A stretch of DNA of 35,215 nt from an uncultured Alphaproteobacteria bacterium (GTDB lineage: Bacteria; Pseudomonadota; Alphaproteobacteria; CADEGL01). The stretch spans positions 1 to 35,215 of the forward strand of contig CADEGL010000033.1 of NCBI GenBank assembly GCA_902826885.1. The letters are read 5' to 3'. A program made the translations under genes and the position numbers. The notes under the pieces are model-generated. The model was given only the letters and a program-made list of their open reading frames with translations. It was not told where the DNA came from and did not search any database. Positions 1 to 8,180 of this stretch are shown here, in pieces. Position 1 is the stretch's first letter, and the number at the start of each line of letters is the position of its first letter.

Positions 1-391
1 GGCCGGCGTGCGACTTCTCGGCCTTCGCCAGCGTCTCGAACCAGTCGGCGATCTCGTCGAAGCCTTCCTCGCGCGCGGTGCGCGCCATGCCCGGGTACAT
101 GTCGGTGTACTCGTGCGTCTCGCCCGCGACGGCGGCGGCCAGGTTGTTCGAGGTCGAGCCGATCGGCTTGCCCGTGGCGGGGTCGCCCACGATCTCCAGG
201 AATTCGAGATGGCCGTGCGCATGGCCCGTCTCGCCTTCCGCGGTGGAGCGGAACACGGCGGCCACGTCGTTGTAGCCTTCGACGTCGGCCTTCTGGGCGA
301 AATAGAGATAGCGACGATTGGCCTGGGACTCGCCCGCGAAGGCGGCCTTCAGATTGCCTTCCGTCTGACTGCCTTTCAGTTGCTTTGCCAT
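1..391 (-). CDS. Rubrerythrin, N-terminal part (cut by window edge)
   Basis: Rubrerythrins are diiron proteins that reduce hydrogen peroxide in the cytoplasm. The reading frame opens at ATG 391 and runs off the left edge, giving about 130 residues. It starts MAKQLKGSQTEGNLKAAFAG and has the family signatures AGESQANRRYLYFA, AEGETGHAHGHLEFL and ETHEYTDMYPGMARTAREEG, with the Glu and His residues of the ferritin-like four-helix diiron site. Any C-terminal rubredoxin domain would lie outside the window. A strong Shine-Dalgarno (GGGAGG) sits 5-6 bases before the ATG. The gene follows irr on the same strand after a 150-base gap that holds an Irr-box-like palindrome and a TTGACA hexamer, so it probably has its own iron-responsive promoter. 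The family is certain; the exact subtype is not. Confidence 0.9.
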   Translation of the reverse strand, partial: MAKQLKGSQTEGNLKAAFAGESQANRRYLYFAQKADVEGYNDVAAVFRSTAEGETGHAHGHLEFLEIVGDPATGKPIGSTSNNLAAAVAGETHEYTDMYPGMARTAREEGFDEIADWFETLAKAEKSHAG

Positions 392-510
392 GTCATCCTC
401 CCTTTGCAAAGCGGTGGAACACTCACGCCGTGGTCCAGGCCCCCTGCTGGGCCCAAGAACCGCCGAAGCGGCTCCAGCGTCTCTTAAAGAGTGACGCGTA
501 CCAAAGTCTT

Positions 511-536
511 TGTCAATATTTTATAGTAATTCTAAT
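511..536 (-). promoter_or_regulatory. Candidate rubrerythrin promoter with Irr-box-like palindrome
   Basis: Bases 520-536 read TTTATAG-TAA-TTCTAAT on the plus strand. This matches the Irr iron-control-element consensus TTTAGAA-N3-TTCTAAA at 11 of 14 fixed positions by my count. A TTGACA hexamer (minus strand, 511-516) abuts it on the rubrerythrin side. The -10 that would pair with this -35 is poor (CACTCT, near 488-493). The box would lie just upstream of the -35. Irr is encoded immediately upstream, so control by Irr is an inference from position and motif. Confidence 0.45.
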
Positions 537-541
537 AAAGC

Positions 542-976
542 TTACGCGCCGTTCCCCGGGGCGAGCTTGCGCACGCGAACGACCACGTCGACGCGGTCGA
601 CGACGGTGCCGGGCGGCGTTTCGGGCAAGCCCGACAACGCGACTTGATGGCCCGGGATATCGAGCAGCTCGCCATCCGCCTCGACGAAGAAATGATGATG
701 CCCGCTGACATTGGTGTCGAAGTAACGGCGCACGGGATCGACGACGACCTCGCGCAGAAGGCCGGCGTCGGTGAATTGATGCAAGCTGTTGTAGACGGTG
801 GCCAGCGAGACGCGGATACCCTCGCCGATGGCTTCGGCGTGCAATTGTTCGGCCGTCACATGCCGGTCGCCCTTGCCGAACAGAAGCCGCGCCAAGGCCA
901 GGCGCTGGCGCGTGGGTCTGAGGCCCGCGGCACGCAGGCGGCCAATGCTCTCGGTGTAAGGGCGCGTCCGGCTCAT
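542..976 (-). CDS. irr: Iron response regulator Irr (Fur family)
   Basis: This 144-residue Fur-family repressor has the winged-helix region GLRPTRQRLALARLLFGKGD and SLATVYNSLHQFTDAGLL, followed by the DTNVSGHHHFFVE segment. The triple histidine (H93-H95) is characteristic of Irr, where it binds haem or metal; Irr represses or activates iron genes according to haem status. It lacks an N-terminal GCPWHD haem regulatory motif, as in rhizobial-type rather than Bradyrhizobium-type Irr. There is no Fur-like CxxC zinc pair. The ATG at 976 has no clear Shine-Dalgarno, and no ATG, GTG or TTG lies just upstream in frame, so the N-terminus is slightly uncertain. It follows fabI with an 81-base AT-rich gap that probably carries its own promoter. 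The adjacency to fabA-fabB-fabI is, as I recall, common in alphaproteobacteria. Confidence 0.9.
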   Translation of the reverse strand: MSRTRPYTESIGRLRAAGLRPTRQRLALARLLFGKGDRHVTAEQLHAEAIGEGIRVSLATVYNSLHQFTDAGLLREVVVDPVRRYFDTNVSGHHHFFVEADGELLDIPGHQVALSGLPETPPGTVVDRVDVVVRVRKLAPGNGA

Positions 977-1032
977 GGAATGGATATAGCGATCTTTGAC
1001 GCCAATTTCCAGATCGACTCCAGGATAACCGG

Positions 1033-1061
1033 TAAATAACTGTAATATATTATATTTTCAA
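1033..1061 (-). promoter_or_regulatory. Candidate irr promoter with AT palindrome
   Basis: On the minus strand TTGAAA (1056-1061) is followed after 17 bases by TATTTA (1033-1038). The spacer contains the perfect palindrome TAATATATTA (1043-1052) and an overlapping TATAAT (1049-1054). This is an AT island in otherwise GC-rich DNA between fabI and irr. A palindrome inside a promoter spacer is a typical repressor site, so autoregulation by Irr or control by another Fur-family protein is plausible but unproven. Confidence 0.4.
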
Positions 1062-1870
1062 CCTGCGGCGGAATCGGCACCCCGCGGATCGGGCATGCCG
1101 ATGGCGTGATAGCCGCAATCGACTCGCAGCACTTCGCCCGTAACGCCCGCAGACAGGTCTGACGCCAAATACAGCGCGGCCGCGCCGACCTCATCGAGCT
1201 TCAGATCGCGGCGCAACGGCGCATGATCGCGATGCCAGTTGAGGATGCGCCGGGCGTCACTGATGGCGGCACCCGCGAGCGTGCGCATGGGGCCGGCCGA
1301 GAGCGCGTTGACGCGAATGCCGCGGGGACCGAGGTCGACCGCGAGATAACGCACGCTGGTCTCCAGCGCCGCCTTGGCCACGCCCATGACGTTGTAACTG
1401 GGAACGACGCGCTGCGAACCCTCGAAGGTCAGCGTGATCAGGCTGCCGCCCGCCGCCATCAACGGCGCCGCGCGCCGCGCGACCTCCGTGAAGGAGAAGC
1501 AGGAGATCAGCATGGTGCGGCGGAAATTCCCGCGCGTCGTGTCGCTGTAGCGGCCCTTCAATTCGTTCTTGTCGGAAAAGGCGATGGCATGGACGACAAA
1601 ATCCAGCGTGCTCCATTCCTTGGCCAGCGTGGCGAAGGCCTGATCCATGCCGGCCGCATCCTCGACATCACAGGGCAGGATGAGGCGCGCACCCAGGCTT
1701 TCCGCCAGCGGCCGCACGCGTTTGCCGAGCGCGTCGCCCTGGTAAGTGAAAGCCATCTCGGCCCCCGCCGCATGCAGCGCGGTCGCGATGCCCCAGGCGA
1801 TGGAGTGGTCGTTGGCAACGCCCATGATTAGACCGCGCTTGCCCGTCATGATGCCGTCGATGCCGGTCAT
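1058..1870 (-). CDS. fabI: Enoyl-[acyl-carrier-protein] reductase (NADH)
   Basis: FabI reduces trans-2-enoyl-ACP in the last step of each fatty-acid elongation cycle. The 270-residue protein is a divergent Rossmann SDR: GKRGLIMGVANDHSIAWGIA near the N-terminus binds NAD, and YNVMGVAKAALE supplies the catalytic Tyr159 and Lys166. NALSAGPMRTLA follows, as in other FabI proteins. The position equivalent to E. coli Tyr146 is Phe149 (LTFEGSQRVV), as in mycobacterial InhA, which is unusual for a proteobacterial FabI. The start could be ATG 1870 or the in-frame ATG at 1849 (MTGKRGLIMG); neither has a good ribosome-binding site, and 1870 is the longer choice. It is third in the fabA-fabB-fabI operon, 63 bases after fabB. 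Confidence 0.93.
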   Translation of the reverse strand: MTGIDGIMTGKRGLIMGVANDHSIAWGIATALHAAGAEMAFTYQGDALGKRVRPLAESLGARLILPCDVEDAAGMDQAFATLAKEWSTLDFVVHAIAFSDKNELKGRYSDTTRGNFRRTMLISCFSFTEVARRAAPLMAAGGSLITLTFEGSQRVVPSYNVMGVAKAALETSVRYLAVDLGPRGIRVNALSAGPMRTLAGAAISDARRILNWHRDHAPLRRDLKLDEVGAAALYLASDLSAGVTGEVLRVDCGYHAIGMPDPRGADSAAG

Positions 1871-1933
1871 GGGCGGAACGCCGGGCGCAGGCGCGCCGAA
1901 AGATGAGGGACATTCACGTCGATGGCCCGGCGA

Positions 1934-3157
1934 TCAGCCGTCGTAACGCTGGAAGGCAAGGGTCGCGTTGGTGCCGCCGAAGCCGAAGCTATTGGACAGG
2001 ACACAGTTGATGTCCACGTTATCCTGCCGCTCGCGAACCAATGGCATGCCTTCCGCCGCGGGCTCCAGATTGTCGACGTTGGCCGACGCACAGATGAAGC
2101 GGTGCTCCATCATCAGCAGCGAGTAGATGACTTCGTGCACGCCCGCGGCGCCCAGCGAATGGCCAGTCAGCGCCTTGGTCGAATTGAAAGCCGGGATGCG
2201 GTTGCGCTTGGCAAAGGCGGCCTTGATAGCCTCCAACTCCTTCACGTCGCCGACCGGCGTGCCGGTGCCGTGGGTGTTGATGTAATCGACCGGCGTGTCG
2301 AGATCGCGCATGGCCATTTCCATGCAGCGCCGCGCGCCGTCGCCCGAGGGTTGAACCATGTCGAACCCGTCGGAGGTCGCGCCATAGCCGACCAGTTCGC
2401 CGTAGATCTTGGCGCCGCGCGCCTTGGCGTGCTCCAGCTCTTCCAGCACCACCGCGCCGCCACCGCCCGCGATGACGAACCCGTCGCGGTCACGGTCGAA
2501 GGGGCGCGAGGCGGCCTGGGGCCGGTCGTTGTATTTGGAGGACAGCGCGGGCATGGCGTCGAACAGGACGGAAAGGCTCCAATGCAACTCTTCGCCGCCG
2601 CCCGCGAAGACGATGTCCTGCTTGCCGAGCTGGATCAGTTCCGCGCCGTTGCCAATGCAGTGGGCCGACGTGGAGCAGGCCGAGCTGATCGAATAATTGA
2701 CGCCCTTGATCTTGAAGAAGGTCGAGAGGGTCGCAGAGTTGGTGCTCGACATGGCGCGCGGCACCATGAACGGGCCGACATGCTTGGGGCCCTTGGTGCG
2801 CGCCGCGTCGACGGCCGCGACCTGGTTCTTCGTGGAGGGACCGCCCGAGCCCATGATGAGGCCCGCGCGCTCGTTGGAAACCTGATCCTCGCCCAGCCCC
2901 GAATCGGCGATCGCCTCCTTGAGGGCGATATAGTTGTAAGCCGCGCCGTCGCCCATGAAGCGGCGGTGGCGGCGGTCGACTTGCGCATCGATGTCGATAT
3001 GGGGCTTGCCGTGCACATGGCTGCGGAAGCCCATTTCCTTGTATTCCTCGGCGAAGCTCAAGCCCGAACGGCCTTGGCGCAGCGAGTCCAGCACTTCGCC
3101 CTTGTTGGCGCCGATGCTGGATACGATGCCCATTCCCGTGACGACGACTCGTCTCAT
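1934..3157 (-). CDS. fabB: 3-oxoacyl-ACP synthase I (FabB)
   Basis: FabB condenses malonyl-ACP with acyl-ACP and is required to elongate the cis-unsaturated product of FabA. The 407-residue protein carries the full thiolase-fold triad: Cys161 in [10 protein letters not shown], His296 in [11 protein letters not shown] and His333 in TGHSLGAAG. The [13 protein letters not shown] context favours FabB over FabF. The reading frame is open further upstream, but ATG 3157 is preferred because GGGAGGAAAGG lies just before it and the protein then begins [10 protein letters not shown], as in the family. It starts 22 bases after the fabA stop, so the two are co-transcribed and probably co-translated. Confidence 0.95.
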   Translation of the reverse strand: MRRVVVTGMGIVSSIGANKGEVLDSLRQGRSGLSFAEEYKEMGFRSHVHGKPHIDIDAQVDRRHRRFMGDGAAYNYIALKEAIADSGLGEDQVSNERAGLIMGSGGPSTKNQVAAVDAARTKGPKHVGPFMVPRAMSSTNSATLSTFFKIKGVNYSISSACSTSAHCIGNGAELIQLGKQDIVFAGGGEELHWSLSVLFDAMPALSSKYNDRPQAASRPFDRDRDGFVIAGGGGAVVLEELEHAKARGAKIYGELVGYGATSDGFDMVQPSGDGARRCMEMAMRDLDTPVDYINTHGTGTPVGDVKELEAIKAAFAKRNRIPAFNSTKALTGHSLGAAGVHEVIYSLLMMEHRFICASANVDNLEPAAEGMPLVRERQDNVDINCVLSNSFGFGGTNATLAFQRYDG

Positions 3158-3179
3158 GGCCTTTCCTCCCGCGCCGCCG

Positions 3180-3731
3180 TCATTCCGGCTTCGGCGCCGC
3201 CGCAAACAATCCGACCCGCATGTCCTTGGCTTCGTAAGTCACCTGCCCGTCCGCGGTGACCGTTCCGTCCGCGATGCCAAGCACGACCTGGCGCGCGACC
3301 ACGCGCTTGATGTCCAGGTGATAGACCAGTTTCTTGACCGTGGGCAGGATTTGGCCGCTGAAGCGAACATCGCCCACGCCCAACGCACGCCCGGCGCCCG
3401 GCGCGCCCGTCCAACCCAGGAAAAAGCCCAGAAGCTGCCACATGGCGTCGAGCCCGAAGGCGCCGGGCATGATCGGGTCGGATTCGAAGTGGTACTTGAA
3501 GAACCACAGGTCCGGTTTGATGTCCTGCTCGGCGATCAATTCGCCCTTGCCATATTTGCCGCCCTTGTCCGTGATCTGGACAATGCGGTCGAGCATGAGG
3601 AGCGGCGGCAGCGGCAGCCGTGCGTTGCCAGGACCGAAGAGTCGGCCGTGGGCGCATTCCAGCAGGTCCTCGTACCCGTAACTGTTTTTCTTTTTCGTGG
3701 AATCCACGTCACATGCCGGCTGGTCGCGCAT
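3180..3731 (-). CDS. fabA: 3-hydroxydecanoyl-ACP dehydratase/isomerase (FabA)
   Basis: FabA dehydrates 3-hydroxydecanoyl-ACP and isomerises trans-2 to cis-3-decenoyl-ACP, the branch point to unsaturated fatty acids. The 183-residue hot-dog-fold protein has the active-site histidine H81 in [10 protein letters not shown] and the aspartate D95 in GLDAMWQL, the same 14-residue spacing as E. coli His70 and Asp84. Around the proline-glycine turn it reads MPGAFG where E. coli has [26 protein letters not shown] is the expected N-terminal region; the first 15 residues are extra and lysine-rich. It is first in fabA-fabB-fabI. The ATG is preceded by GGGG that falls inside a possible hairpin stem (3733-3776). 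Confidence 0.95.
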   Translation of the reverse strand: MRDQPACDVDSTKKKNSYGYEDLLECAHGRLFGPGNARLPLPPLLMLDRIVQITDKGGKYGKGELIAEQDIKPDLWFFKYHFESDPIMPGAFGLDAMWQLLGFFLGWTGAPGAGRALGVGDVRFSGQILPTVKKLVYHLDIKRVVARQVVLGIADGTVTADGQVTYEAKDMRVGLFAAAPKPE

Positions 3732-3732
3732 A

Positions 3733-3776
3733 GAGGCCCCGGCAGTCCGTGAGAACGAACCGTGACCGTGGGCCTC
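3733..3776 (-). other. Inverted repeat in the fabA leader
   Basis: GAGGCCCC (3733-3740) and GGGCCTC (3770-3776) are complementary arms around about 30 bases. The arm nearest fabA lies 1-8 bases before the ATG and contains the only G-rich stretch that could serve as ribosome-binding site. In RNA this could form a hairpin hiding the fabA start. No U-run follows, so it is not a terminator. Confidence 0.4.
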
Positions 3777-3830
3777 TGCCCTATGAAGGAATGTATATAT
3801 GAACGGGTGCCGGAAAAAACCACCCGAGCA

Positions 3831-4655
3831 TCAATGCGCGGCCAATAAACCAGGCGGGTCGTCGGTGAAAATGGCCGTCACGCCCCAATTCCACAGGCTT
3901 CGCGCGCGCCTTGCGTCATTCACTGTATAAACGGCGACGGGCAGATTCGCCGCACGCAAGGTCTCGACCCCGGCGCGATCGAGCCCCCGCGCCCCGCAAT
4001 GGATCGCGGCGGCTCCGACGCGGACGGCCCAGGCCCGCCAATCGGGCTGACGGGAATTGCGGATCAGAAGCCCGCGCGGCCAAGCGGCATCCTCGGCCGC
4101 GAGCGTGGCCAAGGCGCTCCAATCGAACGACGAGAGAAGCGGGCGCGGCCGATCGTGCGGCCAGCCCTTACGCAGCACGGCAAGCACCGCGCGCGCCGTG
4201 GCGGCGCCCTGCGCCTCTTCCGGCTTCAACTCGATATTGGCCGCGAGGTTGGACCGGATCAGAACCTTAATCGCTTCAGCAAGCGTGGGTACGCGCTCGC
4301 CCGTGAAGCGCGCACCGAACCAAGCGCCCGCGTCCAGCCGGCGCGCCTGCGCCAAGGTCAAAGCACCGAGCCGCCCGTGCCCATTCGTGGTGCGCTCGAC
4401 GGTGTCGTCATGAAACAGGACCGGCACGCCGTCACGCGTGAGGCGCACATCGAATTCGACGCAGGAGGCGCCCAAGGACGCAGCGGTGCGCAGGCCCGCC
4501 AGCGTGTTCTCCGGCGCATGACGCGCGGCGCCGCGATGGCCGATGATGGGCGGGAAGGCGAAACCCGAAGCAAAAAAGGACGGTCCCGGAGGACCGCCCT
4601 TTTCCGAAGCCTTCGGCTTTCGCGCTTGCGTCTTAGCCCTCGGCGCGCTCGCCAT
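3831..4655 (-). CDS. Glycerophosphodiester phosphodiesterase
   Basis: GDPD enzymes cleave glycerophosphodiesters from phospholipid turnover to glycerol-3-phosphate and an alcohol. The protein (274 residues from ATG 4655) has the TIM-barrel active-site motifs [12 protein letters not shown] (His40, Arg41, Glu49), [10 protein letters not shown] (Glu67, Asp69) and [12 protein letters not shown] (His82). IELKPE and FTDDP lie further on. No secretion signal is evident; the first 35 residues are basic and proline/lysine-rich. The only possible starts are GTG 4661 and ATG 4655, both inside the end of pnp, so the N-terminus overlaps pnp by about 23 bases. The terminator-like hairpin 4572-4603 is then inside the coding region. 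The catalytic domain begins right after that hairpin. The family is sure, the start is not. Confidence 0.85.
   Translation of the reverse strand: MASAPRAKTQARKPKASEKGGPPGPSFFASGFAFPPIIGHRGAARHAPENTLAGLRTAASLGASCVEFDVRLTRDGVPVLFHDDTVERTTNGHGRLGALTLAQARRLDAGAWFGARFTGERVPTLAEAIKVLIRSNLAANIELKPEEAQGAATARAVLAVLRKGWPHDRPRPLLSSFDWSALATLAAEDAAWPRGLLIRNSRQPDWRAWAVRVGAAAIHCGARGLDRAGVETLRAANLPVAVYTVNDARRARSLWNWGVTAIFTDDPPGLLAAH
4572..4603 (-). terminator. Rho-independent terminator after pnp, inside the GDPD frame
   Basis: On the minus strand a 9-base-pair stem (arms 4591-4599 and 4578-4586, one G-U pair, loop of 4) is followed by six Ts (4572-4577) and preceded by four As, so it could also act on the opposite strand. 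It lies about 33 bases after the pnp stop, the expected place for the end of the rpsO-pnp transcript. A second perfect palindrome, CCGAAGCCTTCGG, lies at 4604-4616. The hairpin sequence is also codons of the GDPD frame (GGPPGPSFF). Confidence 0.75.
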
Positions 4656-6777
4656 CTTCACGCTTTTCGCGCGGCGGCGGCGTGATCTCCTGGCCGGTCT
4701 GCTGGTCGACGACCTTCATGGAGAGGCGAACCTTGCCGCGGTCATCGAGACCGATGCACTTCACCTTCACGACGTCGCCTTCCTTGACCACGTCGGTGAC
4801 TTTCTTCACGCGCTGAGCGGCCAGCTCGGAAATGTGGACCAACCCGTCGCGGGTGCCCATGAAGTTCACGAACGCGCCGAACTCGGCCACCTTCACGACC
4901 TTGCCGGTGTAGATGGTACCGACCTCGGGCTCCGCCACGATGCCGCGGATACGCTCGAGAGCCGCATCAATCGACTTGGAGTCCACGGCCGCAATCTTGA
5001 TCGTGCCGTCGTCCTCGATGTCGATCTTCGCGCCCGACGTCTCCACGATATCGCGGATGACCTTGCCGCCCGTGCCGATCACCTCGCGGATGCGGTCCTT
5101 GGGGATGTTGATCGTCACGATGCGCGGCGCGTGCTGGCTGACGCCTTCGCGGGACGTCGTCAGCGCGCGGGACATTTCGCCCAGGATGTGCAAACGGCCG
5201 TCACGCGCCTGCTTCAGCGCGATCTCCATGATCTCGCGCGTGATGGACGTGATCTTGATGTCCATTTGCAGCGCGGTGACACCGGCTTCCGAGCCCGCCA
5301 CCTTGAAGTCCATGTCGCCCAGATGGTCCTCATCGCCCAGGATGTCGGAGAGAACGGCGAACTTGTCGTTCTCCTTGATCAGGCCCATGGCGATGCCGGC
5401 CACGGGACGCGCGAGAGGCGCGCCCGCATCCATCAACGATAGCGAGGTGCCGCACACGGTTGCCATCGAGGACGAGCCGTTCGATTCGGTGATCTCGGAG
5501 ACCACGCGCATCGTATAGGGGAACGCCTCTTTGCTGGGCAGGAGCGGACGAACCGCGCGCCACGCCAACTTGCCGTGGCCGATCTCGCGGCGGCCGGGGG
5601 AGCCCATGCGGCCCGCCTCGCCCACCGAATACGGCGGGAAGTTGTAGTGCAGCATGAAGTGCTCGCGGTACTCGCCCGCCAGCGCGTCGATGATCTGCTC
5701 GTCCTGGCCCGTGCCGAGGGTGGAGACCACGAGGGCCTGCGTCTCGCCGCGGGTGAACAAGGCGCTGCCATGCGCGCGGGGCAGAATGCCCACCTCGGCC
5801 ACGATGGGGCGCACCGTCTTGGTGTCGCGTCCGTCGATGCGGCGGCCGGTGTCCAAGATCTGGCCGCGCACGATGTCGCTCTCCAGATCCTTGAAGACCT
5901 GGCCGGCCAACTGGACATTGGCGTCGGCGCCAAGCCCCTCGACCAGCGAAGCCTTGGCCGCGCCGATCTTCTCGACGCGCTGCTGCTTGATGGTGGTGGA
6001 GTAGGCGTCGCGCAGCTTGTCGGCGACCAGCTCGCGCACCTTGCCCTTCATGGCGTCGAACTCGGGCGAGGCCTGCGGCATCGGCCACGGGTCCTTCGCG
6101 CATTGCTCGGCCAGTTCGATGATGGCCTTGATGACCGTCTGGAACTGCTCGAAGCCGAACATCACGGCGCCGAGCATGACTTCCTCGGACAGCTCATGCG
6201 CTTCCGATTCGACCATCAGGACGCCTTCGGCCGTGCCGGCGACGACGAGGTCGAGCTTCGAATTCGCCATATCCTCGAGGCGCGGGTTCAGCACGTACTG
6301 GCCGTCGATATAGCCGACGCGCGCGGCGGCGATGGGACCCAGGAACGGGATACCCGAGATGGTGAGCGCCGCCGAGGTGCCGATCATGGCGACGATGTCG
6401 GGATCATTCTCGAGATCGTGGCTCAAAGTCGTCGCGACGATCTGCGTCTCGTTGCGGAACCCGTCCGCGAAGAGCGGCCGGATCGGCCGGTCGATCAGGC
6501 GCGAGGTCAGCACTTCCTTTTCCGTTGGACGGCCTTCGCGCTTGAAGAAGCCGCCGGGGATCTTGCCCGCGGCGAAGGTCTTCTCCTGGTAGTTGACCGT
6601 GAGGGGGAAGAAGTCGATCCCTTCGCGCGGCTTCTTCGCGCCGACCGCGGTGCAGAGAACCGTCGTCTCGCCGTACGTCACGAGAACCGCGCCGTCGGCC
6701 TGACGGGCGATCTTGCCGGTCTCCATGACCAGCGTGCGCCCGCCCCACTGAATTTCCTTACGATGCACTTGAAACAT
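4633..6777 (-). CDS. pnp: Polyribonucleotide nucleotidyltransferase (PNPase)
   Basis: PNPase is the phosphorolytic 3'-5' exoribonuclease of the degradosome. The 714 residues are the usual family length. They contain a first RNase PH domain (from [27 protein letters not shown]), a helical linker, a second RNase PH domain (RTCETQALV-like region reading [20 protein letters not shown]) with the catalytic stretch around [19 protein letters not shown], a KH domain with the GxxG loop [13 protein letters not shown], and a C-terminal S1 domain ending [25 protein letters not shown] precedes ATG 6777. It follows rpsO by 195 bases that hold two hairpins, like the E. coli rpsO-pnp leader where RNase III and PNPase autoregulate expression. 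A terminator follows at 4572-4603. Confidence 0.97.
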   Translation of the reverse strand: MFQVHRKEIQWGGRTLVMETGKIARQADGAVLVTYGETTVLCTAVGAKKPREGIDFFPLTVNYQEKTFAAGKIPGGFFKREGRPTEKEVLTSRLIDRPIRPLFADGFRNETQIVATTLSHDLENDPDIVAMIGTSAALTISGIPFLGPIAAARVGYIDGQYVLNPRLEDMANSKLDLVVAGTAEGVLMVESEAHELSEEVMLGAVMFGFEQFQTVIKAIIELAEQCAKDPWPMPQASPEFDAMKGKVRELVADKLRDAYSTTIKQQRVEKIGAAKASLVEGLGADANVQLAGQVFKDLESDIVRGQILDTGRRIDGRDTKTVRPIVAEVGILPRAHGSALFTRGETQALVVSTLGTGQDEQIIDALAGEYREHFMLHYNFPPYSVGEAGRMGSPGRREIGHGKLAWRAVRPLLPSKEAFPYTMRVVSEITESNGSSSMATVCGTSLSLMDAGAPLARPVAGIAMGLIKENDKFAVLSDILGDEDHLGDMDFKVAGSEAGVTALQMDIKITSITREIMEIALKQARDGRLHILGEMSRALTTSREGVSQHAPRIVTINIPKDRIREVIGTGGKVIRDIVETSGAKIDIEDDGTIKIAAVDSKSIDAALERIRGIVAEPEVGTIYTGKVVKVAEFGAFVNFMGTRDGLVHISELAAQRVKKVTDVVKEGDVVKVKCIGLDDRGKVRLSMKVVDQQTGQEITPPPREKREDGERAEG

Positions 6778-6792
6778 TTCTTTCCGTTCCTT

Positions 6793-6817
6793 CCGCTGGA
6801 CGGGCCTGTGTCAGCGG
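6793..6817 (-). other. Small hairpin before the pnp ribosome-binding site
   Basis: CCGCTG (6793-6798) and CAGCGG (6812-6817) form a 6-base-pair stem with a 13-base loop, ending a few bases before the pnp Shine-Dalgarno region. Together with the larger hairpin 6921-6950 it resembles a processed, autoregulated pnp leader. The stem is short, so it could be chance. Confidence 0.35.
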
Positions 6818-6920
6818 CTCAAGGACGTCCTGCCGTGCGCCTCATACCTTCTCCGCGCCCGAGCGTCCCGCCGCCATGTAGCGGCCCGTCATCCATATCC
6901 GCCTGCTGCCATCGCCCACG

Positions 6921-6950
6921 GCCGGCGCGCACATGCGCGCGCGCCGGCCG
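6921..6950 (-). other. GC-rich hairpin in the rpsO-pnp intergenic region
   Basis: GGCCGGCGCGC (6921-6931) and GCGCGCCGGCC (6940-6950) are perfect 11-base complements around an 8-base loop, 23 bases after the rpsO stop. There is no T-run after it on the minus strand, so an intrinsic terminator is unlikely. In E. coli the same intergenic region carries the RNase III-cleaved stem through which PNPase represses its own mRNA; this hairpin is the natural candidate for that role or for 3' protection of rpsO mRNA. The rest of the 195-base gap shows no supportable gene. Confidence 0.55.
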
Positions 6951-6972
6951 CCGAGACAACCAGTCGGTCGAG

Positions 6973-7242
6973 TTATCGGCGCAACCCGTGCCGTTCGAGA
7001 ACGGCTTCGTAACGCGCCTGGTCTTTTCCCTTGAGATAGTCGAGCAAGCGCCGGCGCTGGCCGACGAGCACGAGCAGGCCGCGCCGGGAATGCACGTCCT
7101 TCTTATGCGTGTTGAGATGCTCGGTGAGGTTCTTGATGCGCTCCGACAGAACGGCCACCTGAACTTCCGGCGACCCCGTGTCTCCGTCTTTGCGCGCATT
7201 TTCCTTGATGAGCGCAGCCTTGCGCTCCGCACTAATCGACAT
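6973..7242 (-). CDS. rpsO: 30S ribosomal protein S15
   Basis: S15 binds the central domain of 16S rRNA and nucleates assembly of the 30S platform. The 89-residue length is exact for the family. [19 protein letters not shown]-type sequence (here [19 protein letters not shown]), the [10 protein letters not shown] helix start and the [12 protein letters not shown] helix are all present. AAGGAG lies 6 bases before ATG 7242. It follows truB by 17 bases and precedes pnp, the classical truB-rpsO-pnp order. Confidence 0.98.
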   Translation of the reverse strand: MSISAERKAALIKENARKDGDTGSPEVQVAVLSERIKNLTEHLNTHKKDVHSRRGLLVLVGQRRRLLDYLKGKDQARYEAVLERHGLRR

Positions 7243-7259
7243 CGGGTTCTCCTTACGAT

Positions 7260-8180
7260 TTAGAGGTTGAAACCGCGCACGGACCGGATCTGGTTGCCGT
7301 CGACCCGGATGATCGCCACCGTCCGATTACCCGAACAGGCTCGGATGGTGGCGCCCGGTTCCAACCGGTCCAACAAGGCCCGATCTTCCGTGCGAAGCAC
7401 CTCGACCGATTGGCCGCAACGCAGCCTCTCAGCTTCCATTTCGGTCAGGGCCAGAGCCGGGATGTCGTCCAGCACGGTCTCGACCGAAAAAAGGTGCTTT
7501 GAATGCGCCGCACTATGGCCGACAGACCCTAGTTCTTCCAGCGAAATCGCCTGTTTTTCATCGAACGGGCCGGTCCGGTGGCGGCGCAGCCGGGCAATAT
7601 GGCCCACAGTCCCCAAATCTTGCGCCAAGTCCCGCGCCAAACTCCGGATATAGGTGCCCTTACCGCAATCGACGACGAAATCCGCGTGGTCGGCGTCCGG
7701 CTGGCCGGTCAATTCCAGCCCGTAGACATCAACCTCGCGAGCCTTCAGCGCAACCGGTTTGTCCGCCCGGGCCAGCTTGTAAGCCCGGCGGCCCCCAACC
7801 TTGATCGCCGAATAGTCCGGCGGAACTTGGCGGATGCGCCCGGTGAAGCGCGGCAGCGCGGCCAGGATCGCCGCGCGCGTGGGCCGCGTATCGCTCTCCG
7901 CCATCACTTGCCCCGCCGCATCATCGGTGTCGCGCGCTTGGCCCCAGCGCACGGTGAAGCCGTATCGCTTCCTTGCATCCATGACATAGGCGACCGTCTT
8001 GGTGGCTTCGCCGAAGGCCAAAGGCAGGACGCCGGTGGCCAGCGGATCGAGCGTGCCGCCATGGCCGACCTTGGCGGCGCCCGTGGCGCGCTTGGCGATC
8101 CCGACGATGGCGGCGGAACTCAACCCTTGCGGCTTATCGATGATGAGCCAGCCGTTGAGCGGAAGGCCGCTTCGCGCCAT
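7260..8180 (-). CDS. truB: tRNA pseudouridine(55) synthase TruB
   Basis: TruB converts U55 of the T-loop to pseudouridine in elongator tRNAs. The 306-residue protein has [13 protein letters not shown] near its start and the catalytic motif [18 protein letters not shown] with nucleophile Asp45. RRVYKLAR-like and [26 protein letters not shown] segments follow, and a C-terminal PUA-like region ends the protein. Its ATG overlaps the rbfA stop by one base (TGATG), so translation is probably coupled. It sits between rbfA and rpsO in the transcription-translation cluster. Confidence 0.97.
   Translation of the reverse strand: MARSGLPLNGWLIIDKPQGLSSAAIVGIAKRATGAAKVGHGGTLDPLATGVLPLAFGEATKTVAYVMDARKRYGFTVRWGQARDTDDAAGQVMAESDTRPTRAAILAALPRFTGRIRQVPPDYSAIKVGGRRAYKLARADKPVALKAREVDVYGLELTGQPDADHADFVVDCGKGTYIRSLARDLAQDLGTVGHIARLRRHRTGPFDEKQAISLEELGSVGHSAAHSKHLFSVETVLDDIPALALTEMEAERLRCGQSVEVLRTEDRALLDRLEPGATIRACSGNRTVAIIRVDGNQIRSVRGFNL

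Noticed and set aside
1922-3259. 445-codon plus-strand open frame opposite fabB
   Set aside because: Antisense shadow of fabB, which has all catalytic residues and a strong ribosome-binding site.
6819-6897. 25-codon minus-strand small ORF in the rpsO-pnp gap
   Set aside because: Glycine/arginine-rich, overlapping a region explained as leader RNA, with no recognisable product or good start context.
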